Below, piece after piece: positions 35,433 to 45,352 of a DNA stretch of 64,000 nt. The DNA lies in NCBI GenBank assembly GCA_001899145.1, contig MKVF01000006.1, positions 372,001 through 436,000 on the forward strand, read 5' to 3'. The notes below the pieces were generated by a model that worked only from the letters and a program-made list of their open reading frames with translations, did no database searches and was not told the origin of the DNA. This stretch comes from Flavobacteriia bacterium 40-80. GTDB lineage: Bacteria > Bacteroidota > Bacteroidia > Flavobacteriales_D > Crocinitomicaceae. Positions within the stretch are counted from its first letter, which is position 1. The number at the start of each line of letters is the position of its first letter. The position numbers and the translations under genes were made by a program.

Positions 35433-36913
35433 AATCCTTTTTTACAATATAATATACTCTTTTCAATCAACGGGTGCATAAACGTATCTACTTCCACGGC
35501 AGGGACAAGCGAACGGTATTCTGCCACTATCCGCTCCAGCTTCGGGCTTGATTTCTTTGGCCTTCTGAACTCCAGAGCCTGAACCGCGTTCATCAGCTCT
35601 ATTCCCTGAATCTTATAACAATTTTCCAGCACACGGAACAGCTTTGTCGCAGCATTCGCTCCCATACTTACATGATCTTCCTGCCCGTTTGAAGAATCAA
35701 TCGTATCTACACTTGCAGGAGTTGCCAGCTGCTTATTCTGCGAAACTACTGAGGCCGACGCATATTGCGGAATCATAAAACCGGAATTCAAGCCCGGTTT
35801 TGAAACGAGAAAAGCAGGTAAATCTCTCGTTCCGCTGATTAGCTTATAAGTTCTCCGCTCAGATACAGATCCCATCTCCGCCATAGCAATAGCCAGAAAG
35901 TCCATTGCCAGGGCCAATGGCTGCCCGTGGAAATTCCCCGCGGAAACGATCAGGTCTTCATCCGGGAAAATTGTCGGGTTATCAGTTACAGCGTTCACTT
36001 CACGTTCAACGATGTTTTTTACATATTGGATCACATCGTAAGAAGCTCCGTGGATCTGCGGAATACATCTGAAGGAATACGGATCCTGAACGTGCTGCTT
36101 CTGCTGTTTTATCAATTCGCTGTCTTTCAGCAGGTCTCTGAAAATCCCTGCTGTTACCTGCTGCCCTTCCTGCTTTCTGATCTCATTCACAGATAGGCCG
36201 AACGGTTCGATCCTGCCATCGTAAGCATCCAGGGAAATCGCTGCTACTTTATTAAACTGATTCCATATTTTTTCCGCTTCTGAAACACAATGACTGGCAT
36301 AAGCACTCATAAACTGCGTGCCGTTCAATAAAGCCAACCCTTCTTTTGATTTCAGCTTTACCGGTTCCAGACCATATCGCTGCTCTAATACAGCAGCATT
36401 TTCAATTTTTCCTTCAATTTCGATTTCTCCGTGACCAATAATCGGCAGGCACAAATGAGCCAATGGAGCCAGGTCTCCTGATGCACCTAAGCTGCCCTGC
36501 TGATAAACGACCGGAAAAATATCATTATTATAGAAAAACAAAAGCCGTTCAACTGTCTGCAGCTGCACACCTGAATTTCCATGCGCCAGCCCTAAAACTT
36601 TCAATAACAACATCCGTTTTACAATCTCATTCGGAACACGCTCTCCTATTCCACAAGCGTGAGACAGCATAAGATTAGCCTGTAAAAGAGACAAATTTTC
36701 ACTATCTATAACAGTATTACAAAGAGATCCGAATCCTGTATTTATTCCGTAAATCACTTTGGATTTGTCCTCCATTGCTTCATCCAGATAAGTTCTGCAG
36801 GATTCTATTTTATCAACAGCTAAGTTACTCAAAGCAACTTTTACTCCGGAATGGATAATCTGATCAATTTCATTCAGAAACAACCAGTTATTATTAATAT
36901 GATGAACGCTCAT
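35429..36913 (-). CDS. hutH: Histidine ammonia-lyase
   Basis: Converts L-histidine to urocanate and ammonia, the first step of histidine breakdown. The 494-aa protein has the MIO-forming triad Ala144-Ser145-Gly146 in GSLGASGDLAPLAH. Other family segments are YGINTGFGSLCN, LLNGTQFMSAY, DNPTIFPDEDLIVSAGNFHGQPLA and SSNGQEDHVSMGANAATK. It lies 16 bp downstream of hisS and overlaps the next gene by 4 bp. The rest of the hut pathway is not in this window. Confidence 0.93.
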   Translation of the reverse strand: MSVHHINNNWLFLNEIDQIIHSGVKVALSNLAVDKIESCRTYLDEAMEDKSKVIYGINTGFGSLCNTVIDSENLSLLQANLMLSHACGIGERVPNEIVKRMLLLKVLGLAHGNSGVQLQTVERLLFFYNNDIFPVVYQQGSLGASGDLAPLAHLCLPIIGHGEIEIEGKIENAAVLEQRYGLEPVKLKSKEGLALLNGTQFMSAYASHCVSEAEKIWNQFNKVAAISLDAYDGRIEPFGLSVNEIRKQEGQQVTAGIFRDLLKDSELIKQQKQHVQDPYSFRCIPQIHGASYDVIQYVKNIVEREVNAVTDNPTIFPDEDLIVSAGNFHGQPLALAMDFLAIAMAEMGSVSERRTYKLISGTRDLPAFLVSKPGLNSGFMIPQYASASVVSQNKQLATPASVDTIDSSNGQEDHVSMGANAATKLFRVLENCYKIQGIELMNAVQALEFRRPKKSSPKLERIVAEYRSLVPAVEVDTFMHPLIEKSILYCKKGF

Positions 36914-36929
36914 AAGCTAATGAGAATAG

Positions 36930-38306
36930 TTATTTTGATAATAAATGTATCATTTCTTCCAGGCTTACTTCTTCCTGTTCGCCCGAAATCATATTTTTCA
37001 AAAGGATCAGATCGTTCTCCATTTCCTCCTCACCTACTAAAGCGACATATTGCGCGTTAATGTCATTGGCGTATTTCATTTGCTTCTGAATTTTAGCGGA
37101 AGAAGGATAAATATCGCATTCAATATCATTCATGCGTACTTCCTTCATTAGTTTCTGGCAGTGGAACATTTCTTTTTCCCCGAAATTAATAAACAGCAGC
37201 TTTAGTCCTTTTGAAAGATCTTCCGGAAATAAATTTAATTCATTCAGCACATCGAAAATCCTGTCAGCACCGAAAGAAATCCCGACTCCTGAAACATTTT
37301 TCAATCCGAACAAGCCTGTCAGGTCATCATAACGCCCACCGCCACAAATGCTTCCCATCACCACATCATTGACTTTCACTTCAAAAATAGCTCCGGTATA
37401 GTAGTTCAATCCCCGTGCTAATGTAACATCAAATTTCACTTCCGCACGCTGTAATCCCAACTCATTCGTACAATTCAGAACATATTCCAGTTCCTCAACT
37501 CCTTTTAGTCCAATCGCTGAACCTGCAAGGTATTTTTTCATTTCGGCCAAAGCTACGGCATTTTCATACGAAGAAGCAAAATCGAATAACGGGCTGATTT
37601 TCTCAATAGCTGATTCCGGAATTCCTTTGGAAATAAGCTCTGCCACTACCCCATCTTTTCCGATCTTATCCAGCTTATCTATCGCAACAGTAATATCAAC
37701 CAAACGTTCCTGTTGTCCTGTCACCTCTGCAATCCCGCTTAAAATCTTACGGTTGTTAATCAAGATCGTAAATGAAGGAATTCCCAAAGTTGAAAGCACT
37801 TCATCAAAAATCTGCACAAAATCAACCTCATACACTAAAGAATCACTCCCGACAACATCCGCATCACACTGAAAGAATTCCTGATAACGTCCTCTTTGCG
37901 GACGGTCAGCTCGCCAAACCGGCTGGATCTGGTAGCGTTTAAACGGAAAGCTGATTTCATTCTGATGCTGTACCACAAACCGGGCAAACGGAACCGTCAA
38001 ATCGTAACGTAAAGCTTTCTCTGCCAATGAATTTGCGAAACGCGGAAGCTGGTCATTCTGCAACGCTTCAATGTCCGCTTTTTTAAGCTTCTCTCCCGAA
38101 TTTAAAATCCTGAAAATCAAACGATCTCCTTCTTCACCATACTTTCCCAACAAAGTGGAAGATAATTCAAAAGAAGGGGTTTCAATCGGAGTAAATCCGT
38201 ATTTTTTAAAAACGGATTTTATTGTGTCAAATAAATAATTTCGCTTTAAAACATCCTGTGGCAGAAAATCTCTCGTCCCTTTTGGTATTGCTGGTTTTTG
38301 TGACAT
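36930..38306 (-). CDS. hisS: Histidyl-tRNA synthetase
   Basis: Charges tRNA-His. The frame is open further upstream, but the Met at 38306 begins [18 protein letters not shown], the standard HisRS N-terminus, giving 458 aa. The longer frame would overlap the divergent amidohydrolase gene and has no family match. Class II motifs are [12 protein letters not shown], the arginine-binding LTVPFARFV, the HisA signature in [18 protein letters not shown] and [13 protein letters not shown]. The C-terminal anticodon-binding domain begins near [14 protein letters not shown]. Confidence 0.95.
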   Translation of the reverse strand: MSQKPAIPKGTRDFLPQDVLKRNYLFDTIKSVFKKYGFTPIETPSFELSSTLLGKYGEEGDRLIFRILNSGEKLKKADIEALQNDQLPRFANSLAEKALRYDLTVPFARFVVQHQNEISFPFKRYQIQPVWRADRPQRGRYQEFFQCDADVVGSDSLVYEVDFVQIFDEVLSTLGIPSFTILINNRKILSGIAEVTGQQERLVDITVAIDKLDKIGKDGVVAELISKGIPESAIEKISPLFDFASSYENAVALAEMKKYLAGSAIGLKGVEELEYVLNCTNELGLQRAEVKFDVTLARGLNYYTGAIFEVKVNDVVMGSICGGGRYDDLTGLFGLKNVSGVGISFGADRIFDVLNELNLFPEDLSKGLKLLFINFGEKEMFHCQKLMKEVRMNDIECDIYPSSAKIQKQMKYANDINAQYVALVGEEEMENDLILLKNMISGEQEEVSLEEMIHLLSK

Positions 38307-38490
38307 ATTCAATTTGTATTGCTTGCCAAAATTAAGAATTAAATTCCGCTTTAAAAATGGTTTTCTGTTTTTCGGTAAGATGCAATTACTGATCATAGAG
38401 AAAACAAACAATATCCACGATTTTCTCAACAAACATTCCGTATTTGCTAACGAATTATTAACTTCGTGACCCAACAACAAAAACATTGAG

Positions 38491-39498
38491 ATGCTGAAAA
38501 TTGACATGCACACCCATATCATTCCTGCAAAGCTCCCGAAATGGGCACAGGAATTCGGTTACGGAGATTTCATCTATTTAGAAGATGTTGATTCTCAAAC
38601 CAAAGACATGATAAAAGGAAGTCATTTTTTCAGACGGATCAAAGACAATTGCTGGGATGAAAACCTTCGTATTGGAGAATATTCAGGTTTCAATACACAA
38701 GTTCAGGTAGTTTGTACGATCCCCGTGCTTTTTTCCTATTGGGCAAAACCTCAGGACGGCTTAAAAGTAGCCCGGTTTCTGAACGATCATATCGCAGATC
38801 TGGTAGCACGTTATCCTAAAAACTATGTGGGATTGGGAACATTACCCATGCAGGACACGGAATTAGCAATACAGGAATTGAAACGCTGTAAAGAAATCGG
38901 TTTAGTAGGTATCCAGATTGGCAGCAACATCAACGACCGTAATCTGGACGATGCGGATTTTTTCCCTGTTTTTGAAGCCTGTCAGGAGCTTGGAATGGCC
39001 GTTTTAGTCCATCCATGGGCAATGATGGGAAGAAAAAACATGCAGAAATACTGGCTACCGTGGTTAGTGGGAATGCCAGCCGAAACTTCCAGAGCAATCT
39101 GTTCAATGATTTTTTCGGGCATCTTTGAGAAGCTTCCTGATTTAAGAGTCTGCTTCTGTCACGCAGGAGGTTCTTTTATCCCGACTTTAGGAAGGATCGA
39201 ACATGGTTTTAATTGCCGTCCGGATCTGGTAGCCGTAGATAACAATGTGAAACCAAGCGCTTACCTGAACAAATTCTGGATCGACTCCGTGACACATGAT
39301 CTTGACCTGTTAAAATACCTTCTGACGAAGCAAAATGCTGATAAAATATGTTTCGGTACAGATTATCCGTTTCCGCTCGGCGATCTTGAAATCGGTAAAT
39401 TCATTGAGGAAAGTGACCTTCCGAAGGAAGTACAGGAGACGATTTTTTCTAAAGCGGCTTTGGATTGGTTAAATATTGACAAAGGGTTTTTTGTGTAA
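38491..39498 (+). CDS. Amidohydrolase, ACMSD-like decarboxylase
   Basis: A TIM-barrel metal enzyme, 335 aa, that closely resembles 2-amino-3-carboxymuconate-6-semialdehyde decarboxylase of the kynurenine pathway. The HxH motif is His7/His9 (DMHTHIIP). Later metal or active-site motifs are [26 protein letters not shown] and [11 protein letters not shown]. No other kynurenine-pathway genes are nearby, so the substrate is an inference from family resemblance. It is divergent from hisS, with about 185 bp of shared upstream DNA. Confidence 0.87.
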   Translation: MLKIDMHTHIIPAKLPKWAQEFGYGDFIYLEDVDSQTKDMIKGSHFFRRIKDNCWDENLRIGEYSGFNTQVQVVCTIPVLFSYWAKPQDGLKVARFLNDHIADLVARYPKNYVGLGTLPMQDTELAIQELKRCKEIGLVGIQIGSNINDRNLDDADFFPVFEACQELGMAVLVHPWAMMGRKNMQKYWLPWLVGMPAETSRAICSMIFSGIFEKLPDLRVCFCHAGGSFIPTLGRIEHGFNCRPDLVAVDNNVKPSAYLNKFWIDSVTHDLDLLKYLLTKQNADKICFGTDYPFPLGDLEIGKFIEESDLPKEVQETIFSKAALDWLNIDKGFFV

Positions 39499-39570
39499 AT
39501 TGGAAAATTGCGGATTGCAGATTGCTAAAAAATCTTCTCAATCTTCCCATTTTACAATCTTACAATGTCT
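39499..39570. repeat. Degenerate AATTG/GATTG octamer cluster, inverted halves
   Basis: Between the amidohydrolase stop and the transaldolase start, loose 8-bp units of the ATTGnnnn kind run forward (TTGGAAAATTGCGGATTGC) and then appear in reverse complement (CAATCTTCCCATTTTACAAT). The two halves can pair imperfectly. A similar run of forward units lies at 44117-44160. Confidence 0.45.
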
Positions 39571-39606
39571 CAAGAATTTGTAACTTTACAGGCAAATCAA
39601 AATCAC

Positions 39607-40263
39607 ATGAAATTTTTTATAGATACTGCTAATCTTAAAGACATACAAGAAGCAAACGCACTTGGAATTCTGGACGGAGTGACAACCAATCCTTCCTTAA
39701 TGGCAAAAGAAGGAATTACCGGAAAAGAAAATATTCTGAATCATTATAAAGCGATCTGTGAAATCGTGGACGGCGATATCAGCGCGGAAGTAATTGCTAC
39801 AGATCTTGAAGGAATGATCCATGAAGGAGAAGAATTAGCGGCATTACATCCGAATATCGTTGTAAAAATACCGATGATTCCGGAAGGAATCAAAGCTGTT
39901 AAATATTTCAGCTCCAAAGGCATCAAGACAAACTGCACATTGATTTTTTCTGCCGGACAGGCATTGTTAGCTGCAAAAGCAGGAGCAACTTATATATCTC
40001 CGTTCTTAGGCCGTCTGGATGATATTTCTTTTGATGGTGTCGAGTTAATTGCACAAATCAGACAGATTTTTGACAATTACGCTTTCTCTACAGAAATATT
40101 AGCTGCTTCTGTACGCCACCCGATACATATTATCAAATGTGCTGAAATCGGGGCAGACGTCATGACCGGGCCTTTAAGCGCAATTCTTTCTTTAGCCAAA
40201 CACCCGCTTACAGACAAAGGGTTAGAGCAGTTTCTGGCAGATCACGCAAAGGGTAATAAATAA
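39607..40263 (+). CDS. Transaldolase / fructose-6-phosphate aldolase-like protein
   Basis: A class I aldolase of the small TalC/FSA group, 218 aa from the Met at 39607 ([17 protein letters not shown]). The longer frame from 39565 adds 14 residues that fall in the intergenic repeat and lack family similarity. Motifs are [14 protein letters not shown], the Schiff-base Lys region [10 protein letters not shown] and [32 protein letters not shown]. It acts in the non-oxidative pentose phosphate pathway or in C3/C6 sugar exchange. The BatA-like gene follows 10 bp downstream. Confidence 0.92.
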   Translation: MKFFIDTANLKDIQEANALGILDGVTTNPSLMAKEGITGKENILNHYKAICEIVDGDISAEVIATDLEGMIHEGEELAALHPNIVVKIPMIPEGIKAVKYFSSKGIKTNCTLIFSAGQALLAAKAGATYISPFLGRLDDISFDGVELIAQIRQIFDNYAFSTEILAASVRHPIHIIKCAEIGADVMTGPLSAILSLAKHPLTDKGLEQFLADHAKGNK

Positions 40264-40273
40264 CCAGTAAACG

Positions 40274-42286
40274 ATGAGATTTGAGCATCCGGGAGTTTTG
40301 TGGGCTTTGCTATTGCTGGCAATCCCCATTATTATTCACTTATTTCATTTTAAGCGTTTTAAAACACTCTATTTCTCAAGTCTTATCTTTGTAAAGCAGA
40401 TTGAGCAGGAAACCAAATCTGTCAAAAAGCTTAAACACCTGTTAATACTCATCAGCCGTTTGCTGGCTTTTGCAGCGCTGATTCTTGCATTCGCAAAACC
40501 TTATATCCCGCTTTCGGAAAATACGCTTCAGGGAAAAACAACTGCCATTTACATTGATAACTCATTTTCAATGACGAATCTCGGAAGTGAAGGACAGCTG
40601 TTTGAAACAGCAAAGAACGAGGCACGGTCGATTATCGGACAGTTGAATGATGATGAAACATTCTTAATTGTCTCCAACGACCAATCTGCCGGAGAACAGC
40701 GTAAATACTCAAAAGCAGAAGCATTACAGCGGGTAAATGAGCTGACTGTCTCCCCTTTTTCAAGAACCTTTTCCGAAACTGCAAACTGGATTCAGACCCA
40801 GCTGGAAAATGAAGAAGAAAAAGTACTCAGCCGCCTGATTTATATTTCCGATTTTCCTGTTCAGACGTTCGGAAACGACCTGATCTTAAACAAAAGCACA
40901 CAGCTCTACCCTATTCAGCTGGTTGCTCAAAAAAGCTCCAACATTTCCATAGATTCAGCGTGGTTTACCAATCCGAATTTTCGTTTGAATACGCCTAACG
41001 AGCTTCAGGTGATCATCCGGAATCACGGCGATCAAAATATTGACAACCTGGCGCTAACATTAAAAACAAATCAAACACAGCGCGATATTTTCATTAACGT
41101 CAGAGCAAATGACACAACACAAATTACGGTCAATTATACAGACAATAAAAAGGGTTGGGTAAATGGTAAATTAAGTATTCTGGATGAAGGTATTATTTTC
41201 GACGACGACCTCTTTTTTTCGTATGAAGTTCAGGAACACAATAATTTAGTGATCATTGACGGAGAAGATGCTGTTCCGAATATCAAGACAGTCTACGAAC
41301 TCGATCCGTTTTATTCCGTTCAGTCATTTAATGACAAGTCCGTTGATAACAGCGTTATCCAAAAAGCAAATACTATCATTCTGAACGGTCTGAACAATTA
41401 TCCCAGCGGATTAACAGAATTGCTGGCTGCAAAAGCAAAAGAAGGTACAGGAATTGCGGTTTTTCCCGGAAAAAACATTGCCCTGCCGGAAATCAACATC
41501 TTTCTGCAAGCAATCGGATTAAACGGAATTGCCAGAAAGGTAAACGAGAAATTTACAATTACCAAACTCAATTCCAACGATTTGTTTTTCAAAGGTGTTT
41601 TTCAGAAACTACCAAAAACCTTATCACTTCCGGCACAAAACAATTATCTGAAAGTAAACCCTTCCGGACGCACAATTTCCCTTCTTCAATTTGAAAACAG
41701 TGATCCTGTTTTGCTTCGTTCTTCTGAATTAAACACTTTCTTGTTTGCCGGTTCTCTTTTCAAAGGGGACGGTAATTTCATGAGCAATGCTATTTTCAGT
41801 ACGACCTTACTCCGGATAGGCGAGCTCAGCAAAAGCGAAAAGCCTTTATACCTGACCATCGGAGAAAATACAAGATACCCGGTATTACAGGAACAAGCGG
41901 AGAAACCTTTACGTTTAGCCGGAGAAAACTTCGAATTCATTCCTCTTAAAACAACTGCTCAGGGAAAAAGCTGGATTTCTGTATATCAGATTCCGGGCAA
42001 AAATATCACTGCCGGGCAATATACTATTTCAGATGATAAAGAAATAGGTCATTTGTCCTTAAACTACGATCGTTCCGAATCGGAATTGAGATTCGTAAAA
42101 ATGAGTGATTTTGAGCAGGCCTTGAAAGAGAAAGGATTCCATAATATCAAGAGCAGTATTTTAGAAAAAAAATCCCTTATTTCTCCAATAAATACAGCGA
42201 ACGATAAAGAATATTGGAAACTATTATTAATTTTGTCCCTGCTGTTTTTTTTCACGGAAATGGCATTGATTAAATTCTGGAAATAA
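40274..42286 (+). CDS. BatA-domain membrane protein with vWA-like region
   Basis: A 670-aa inner-membrane protein. The N-terminus is a BatA/aerotolerance-regulator domain (PF07584-like; HPGVLWALLLLAIPIIIHLFHF) with two membrane helices (about 8-25 and 57-78). The following vWA-type domain has a MIDAS motif D95-N-S97-F-S99. The long periplasmic part ends in a C-terminal membrane helix (about 645-665). Similar proteins occur in Bacteroidota Bat/MoxR-linked loci, but no MoxR ATPase is near. It sits in a tight run of four genes with transaldolase and a dihydroorotase-like protein. Role unknown. Confidence 0.85.
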   Translation: MRFEHPGVLWALLLLAIPIIIHLFHFKRFKTLYFSSLIFVKQIEQETKSVKKLKHLLILISRLLAFAALILAFAKPYIPLSENTLQGKTTAIYIDNSFSMTNLGSEGQLFETAKNEARSIIGQLNDDETFLIVSNDQSAGEQRKYSKAEALQRVNELTVSPFSRTFSETANWIQTQLENEEEKVLSRLIYISDFPVQTFGNDLILNKSTQLYPIQLVAQKSSNISIDSAWFTNPNFRLNTPNELQVIIRNHGDQNIDNLALTLKTNQTQRDIFINVRANDTTQITVNYTDNKKGWVNGKLSILDEGIIFDDDLFFSYEVQEHNNLVIIDGEDAVPNIKTVYELDPFYSVQSFNDKSVDNSVIQKANTIILNGLNNYPSGLTELLAAKAKEGTGIAVFPGKNIALPEINIFLQAIGLNGIARKVNEKFTITKLNSNDLFFKGVFQKLPKTLSLPAQNNYLKVNPSGRTISLLQFENSDPVLLRSSELNTFLFAGSLFKGDGNFMSNAIFSTTLLRIGELSKSEKPLYLTIGENTRYPVLQEQAEKPLRLAGENFEFIPLKTTAQGKSWISVYQIPGKNITAGQYTISDDKEIGHLSLNYDRSESELRFVKMSDFEQALKEKGFHNIKSSILEKKSLISPINTANDKEYWKLLLILSLLFFFTEMALIKFWK

Positions 42287-42296
42287 GTCTGGTACT

Positions 42297-43559
42297 ATGA
42301 AATACTTGTTAAAAGCAGTAACCATTTTTGATAAGACGTCTGCTCATCACCGGCAAAAAAAAGATATTCTTATTGAGGAGGGGGTCATCACGAAAATTGA
42401 AAATCAATTAGCGGAAAATGATGCGATCACAGTAACAGGCGAAGAATTAATTGTCAGTAAAGGTTGGGTAGATCTGAAAGCCTTTCTTTGCGATCCGGGA
42501 GAAGAGCATAAAGAAACAATTGAAAAAGGGTTAAATGCTGCCGCTTTCGGTGGTTTTACACACATCTGCTCACTGCCAGCCACACATCCTTCAGCAGATA
42601 ATAAAACTCAAATCGAATACCAGATCCGGAAATCAGAGAATCATCTGGTACAGTTGCATCCTTACGGAACAGTAACAAGTGAGCTGAGAGGAGAAAACAT
42701 GGCGGAATACTTCGACATGAAACAATCCGGAGCCATTGCATTTACGGACGATGAAAAACGTGTCAGCTCAGGAGTTTTATACCGTGCATTGCTCTATTCT
42801 AAAACCTTTGGAGGAAAAATCGTAAGTTTTTCAAACGACCTTTCTATCTCTAAAGGAGGAATTGTCAACGAAGGAATTGCTTCCACAATGACAGGACTAA
42901 AAGCTGCACCGGCCGTAGCCGAATGGATTGATATCGAAAGAAATATCCGCCTGGCAGCTTATACGGACGGAAATCTGCACCTTACAGGAATTTCAACTGC
43001 TGAAAGTGTAGAGCTCATCCGTAAGGCGAAAGCAGAAGGAATAAATGTTACGGCAGATGTTCATGTGGAGCATTTGATTTTTACGGAAGATAAAAATTTA
43101 GATTTCGATACGAACTACAAATTCAGTCCGGTTTTAAGAACGGAAAATGACCGTACAGCACTCTGGAATGCCTTAAAAGACGGAACGATTGATTATATTG
43201 TTTCCAATCACAGGCCTTGCGACACGGAAGAAAAAGAAGTAGTCTTTGACGATGCTTCTTTCGGAACAATCCGTTTGCAGACAGTAATCAATGAGTTGAT
43301 GCTCGCGCCTGAATTTGACATAGAGCTGGTTGTCGACATTCTATCCGGCAGAAACAGAGCATTTTTAGAAACAGATACAGAAGCTACGATTGAAGTCGGA
43401 ACTGCTGCTGATTTAACGGTTTTTGCACCGAAAAGTAAATGGATATTCAATAAAGATACTCTTCTTTCGGGATGTCGGAACACTTATATGCTGGATCAAG
43501 AACTTACCGGTGCTGTTGTAGCGGTTATCAACCGGGGTCAAATTCAACTCAAAGACTAA
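42297..43559 (+). CDS. Dihydroorotase-like amidohydrolase lacking metal ligands
   Basis: A 420-aa amidohydrolase fold protein that aligns with dihydroorotase (PyrC type III). The conserved Asp-x-His-x-His metal motif is replaced by D59-L-K61-A-F63 (GWVDLKAFLCDPG). The catalytic Asp before the last His is Asn304 (SNHRPC in place of the usual TDHAPH). These losses point to a non-catalytic dihydroorotase homologue. Non-catalytic homologues are known to serve as structural partners of aspartate transcarbamoylase in some bacteria. It shares the run with the BatA-like gene (10 bp) and overlaps the methyltransferase start by one base (TAATG). Confidence 0.85.
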   Translation: MKYLLKAVTIFDKTSAHHRQKKDILIEEGVITKIENQLAENDAITVTGEELIVSKGWVDLKAFLCDPGEEHKETIEKGLNAAAFGGFTHICSLPATHPSADNKTQIEYQIRKSENHLVQLHPYGTVTSELRGENMAEYFDMKQSGAIAFTDDEKRVSSGVLYRALLYSKTFGGKIVSFSNDLSISKGGIVNEGIASTMTGLKAAPAVAEWIDIERNIRLAAYTDGNLHLTGISTAESVELIRKAKAEGINVTADVHVEHLIFTEDKNLDFDTNYKFSPVLRTENDRTALWNALKDGTIDYIVSNHRPCDTEEKEVVFDDASFGTIRLQTVINELMLAPEFDIELVVDILSGRNRAFLETDTEATIEVGTAADLTVFAPKSKWIFNKDTLLSGCRNTYMLDQELTGAVVAVINRGQIQLKD

Positions 43560-44116
43560 TGCCTCAAAAACGAAAGTTTTTTTCCGAATTTTTTAAAAAG
43601 AATTCATCCGTCGGCTCCATAACGCCCAGCTCTCGTTTTTTAGCAAACAGAATGCTTCGCCAGATTGATTTCAGTGAAGACATCATTATCGCCGAATTAG
43701 GTCCCGGAACCGGAGTTTTCACGAAAAAGATCATTGAAAAGTTAAATCCCGGCTCTAAGCTGTATGTTTTCGAGCTCAACAAGGAATTTGTCGAAATCCT
43801 GCAAAAAAATCATCCTGATCCACGTGTGAAATTCATTTGTGATTCCGCTTCCAACATAAAAAAATACCTGCAACAGGATGGAATCACACAAGTAGATTAC
43901 ATTGTTTCATCTCTTCCTCTTAGCTTAATTCCGGATAACATCCGTACGGAAATTATCGAAGAGTCCTTCAATATCCTCAAGCCGGGTGGAATAATGACAC
44001 AATTCCAGTATTCCCAGCATTGTAGAAAACTATTCGAACATTATTTTTCAAATGTCAGCACAGAATTCACTTTTCTGAATATTCCGCCTGCGTTTATTTA
44101 TGTATGTGAGAGATAA
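43559..44116 (+). CDS. Class I SAM-dependent methyltransferase (phospholipid N-methyltransferase/KsgA-like)
   Basis: A 185-aa methyltransferase. The ATG at 43559 overlaps the stop of the previous gene (TAATG), and the protein then begins MPQKRKFFSEFFKKNSSVGS. The longer frame from 43472 runs inside the dihydroorotase-like gene and is rejected. Motif I is seen in IIAELGPGTGVFTKKI, motif II near LYVFELNKEF and motif IV near DYIVSSLPLSLIP. The build is that of bacterial phosphatidylethanolamine N-methyltransferases (PmtA type). The substrate is inferred, not shown. Confidence 0.83.
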   Translation: MPQKRKFFSEFFKKNSSVGSITPSSRFLANRMLRQIDFSEDIIIAELGPGTGVFTKKIIEKLNPGSKLYVFELNKEFVEILQKNHPDPRVKFICDSASNIKKYLQQDGITQVDYIVSSLPLSLIPDNIRTEIIEESFNILKPGGIMTQFQYSQHCRKLFEHYFSNVSTEFTFLNIPPAFIYVCER

Positions 44117-44193
44117 TGGGGAGATTAAAAGATTGGAAGATGAAAGGTTGAGAAATTGGATGTGTAAACCAGAAAAGGGATTAAATATCATTT

Positions 44194-44233
44194 TAATGTC
44201 TTAATGTCCTAAAATCATAATATCCTAACATCC
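44194..44233. repeat. Tandem octamer repeat, five units
   Basis: Five contiguous 8-bp units read TAATGTCT, TAATGTCC, TAAAATCA, TAATATCC, TAACATCC. The last 28 bp match 12481-12508 with two mismatches. It ends 5 bp before the 3' end of the minus-strand hydrolase gene. Confidence 0.7.
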
Positions 44234-44238
44234 AACAC

Positions 44239-45153
44239 CTAGCTCCTGTTAATCAGCTCCGCTATTTGCCGCAACGCTACTCTCGCCTCTTTCATAAATG
44301 TAAGCGCCGTCCAAACGTGCATCATTCCAGGGTATTCAAAAAAATTAAACGAACGGCCTTCCTGCTCCAATCGTTTCTTCAAGTCCAATGAATATGGATA
44401 TAAAATATCGTGTGTTCCGGAAAAAATAGAAATTTTTCCCAGTTCACTTAAATCGCCCAAAGCCGGACTCACCAGAAAATGATCCCGCGGACAATCACCT
44501 ACATAATACGGACTGATAACATCAAAAATTTTTGGAGAAAGCATCACATCATAAGGCTCGTAAGCCGGAATATCCTCATGTAGCTTCGAAGCGTCCAGTT
44601 CCGGTGAAATCAGGATCAGCTGGGAAGGATGAACTCCGTTTTTATCCCGCAGCAATTGTGCCAGCGCCAGAGAAATTGCCCCACCTGCAGAATCTCCCAG
44701 AAAGATCAAATTTTCTCTTTTTACACCTTTTACCGTTCTTTCGTAAGTCTCTTCGACCATTTCATAGGTCTCTTTATAATTCGCATGTGGTAACAACGGA
44801 TAATCAGGAACAATAAATGTCGCTCCGGTCTTCTTTATTAAAAACTCCACCATCCGCCAGTGATGAGAAGTGATATTATTCAGATGTCCGCCGCCATGAG
44901 AAAAGAAAATCACTTTTTGTGAACCATTCTTTCTTGGAGTCAAGGTCCATACCGGACGCCCCTGAATTGTTATTTCAGAAACTTCACAAAAACGCTTCAG
45001 GGAGGAATGAACAGGGGCCGGACTATGATTAAATTCTCCGGTTTCGAAAATACGCAGAAGACTGTTTTTACGATCTATTCTTACCAGATACCGCTTTACC
45101 GCTTTTGAAACAAGACTCTCCCTGGAAGTGTGCCTGTAAAATATGCTGTCCAT
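44239..45153 (-). CDS. Alpha/beta hydrolase (hormone-sensitive-lipase-like esterase)
   Basis: A 304-aa carboxylesterase of the HSL group. The oxyanion motif HGGG lies at residues 86-89, the nucleophile Ser155 sits in GDSAGG, the Asp lies near SGTHDILYPY and the His in GMMHVWTAL. There is no signal peptide, so it acts in the cytoplasm. It stands alone on the minus strand. Substrates are likely short-chain acyl esters, on family grounds only. Confidence 0.9.
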   Translation of the reverse strand: MDSIFYRHTSRESLVSKAVKRYLVRIDRKNSLLRIFETGEFNHSPAPVHSSLKRFCEVSEITIQGRPVWTLTPRKNGSQKVIFFSHGGGHLNNITSHHWRMVEFLIKKTGATFIVPDYPLLPHANYKETYEMVEETYERTVKGVKRENLIFLGDSAGGAISLALAQLLRDKNGVHPSQLILISPELDASKLHEDIPAYEPYDVMLSPKIFDVISPYYVGDCPRDHFLVSPALGDLSELGKISIFSGTHDILYPYSLDLKKRLEQEGRSFNFFEYPGMMHVWTALTFMKEARVALRQIAELINRS

Positions 45154-45340
45154 TTATCAGATGATTTTTACCCAAAACTATGAATTTATGATGTTCTGCT
45201 TCATTCTAAAGGAAAAAATTAGCTTTTTTTTTAAAGTCTGAAGCCACTGAAAAAGCAGCAATTACAGCAAAAACATTTTTCTTATTTAGAATTTTTATAA
45301 ATAATGACATTTCTATGACAAAAGCATGCTGCCTGACCAT

Positions 45341-45348
45341 TACATTTG
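45341..45348 (+). promoter_or_regulatory. -7 promoter element (TACATTTG) before a possible small RNA
   Basis: It fits TAnnTTTG exactly and points right. No -33 TTG lies at the usual 17-23 bp, so it is a weak or tentative promoter. Transcription would begin near 45353. Confidence 0.4.
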
Positions 45349-45352
45349 TCTT

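Noticed and set aside
38307-38522. N-terminal extension of the hisS reading frame (72 codons)
   Set aside because: It has no HisRS similarity and would overlap the divergent amidohydrolase gene. The standard HisRS N-terminus starts at 38306.
43472-43558. Upstream start for the methyltransferase
   Set aside because: The extension lies inside the preceding gene, and the TAATG overlap at 43557 is the usual coupled start.
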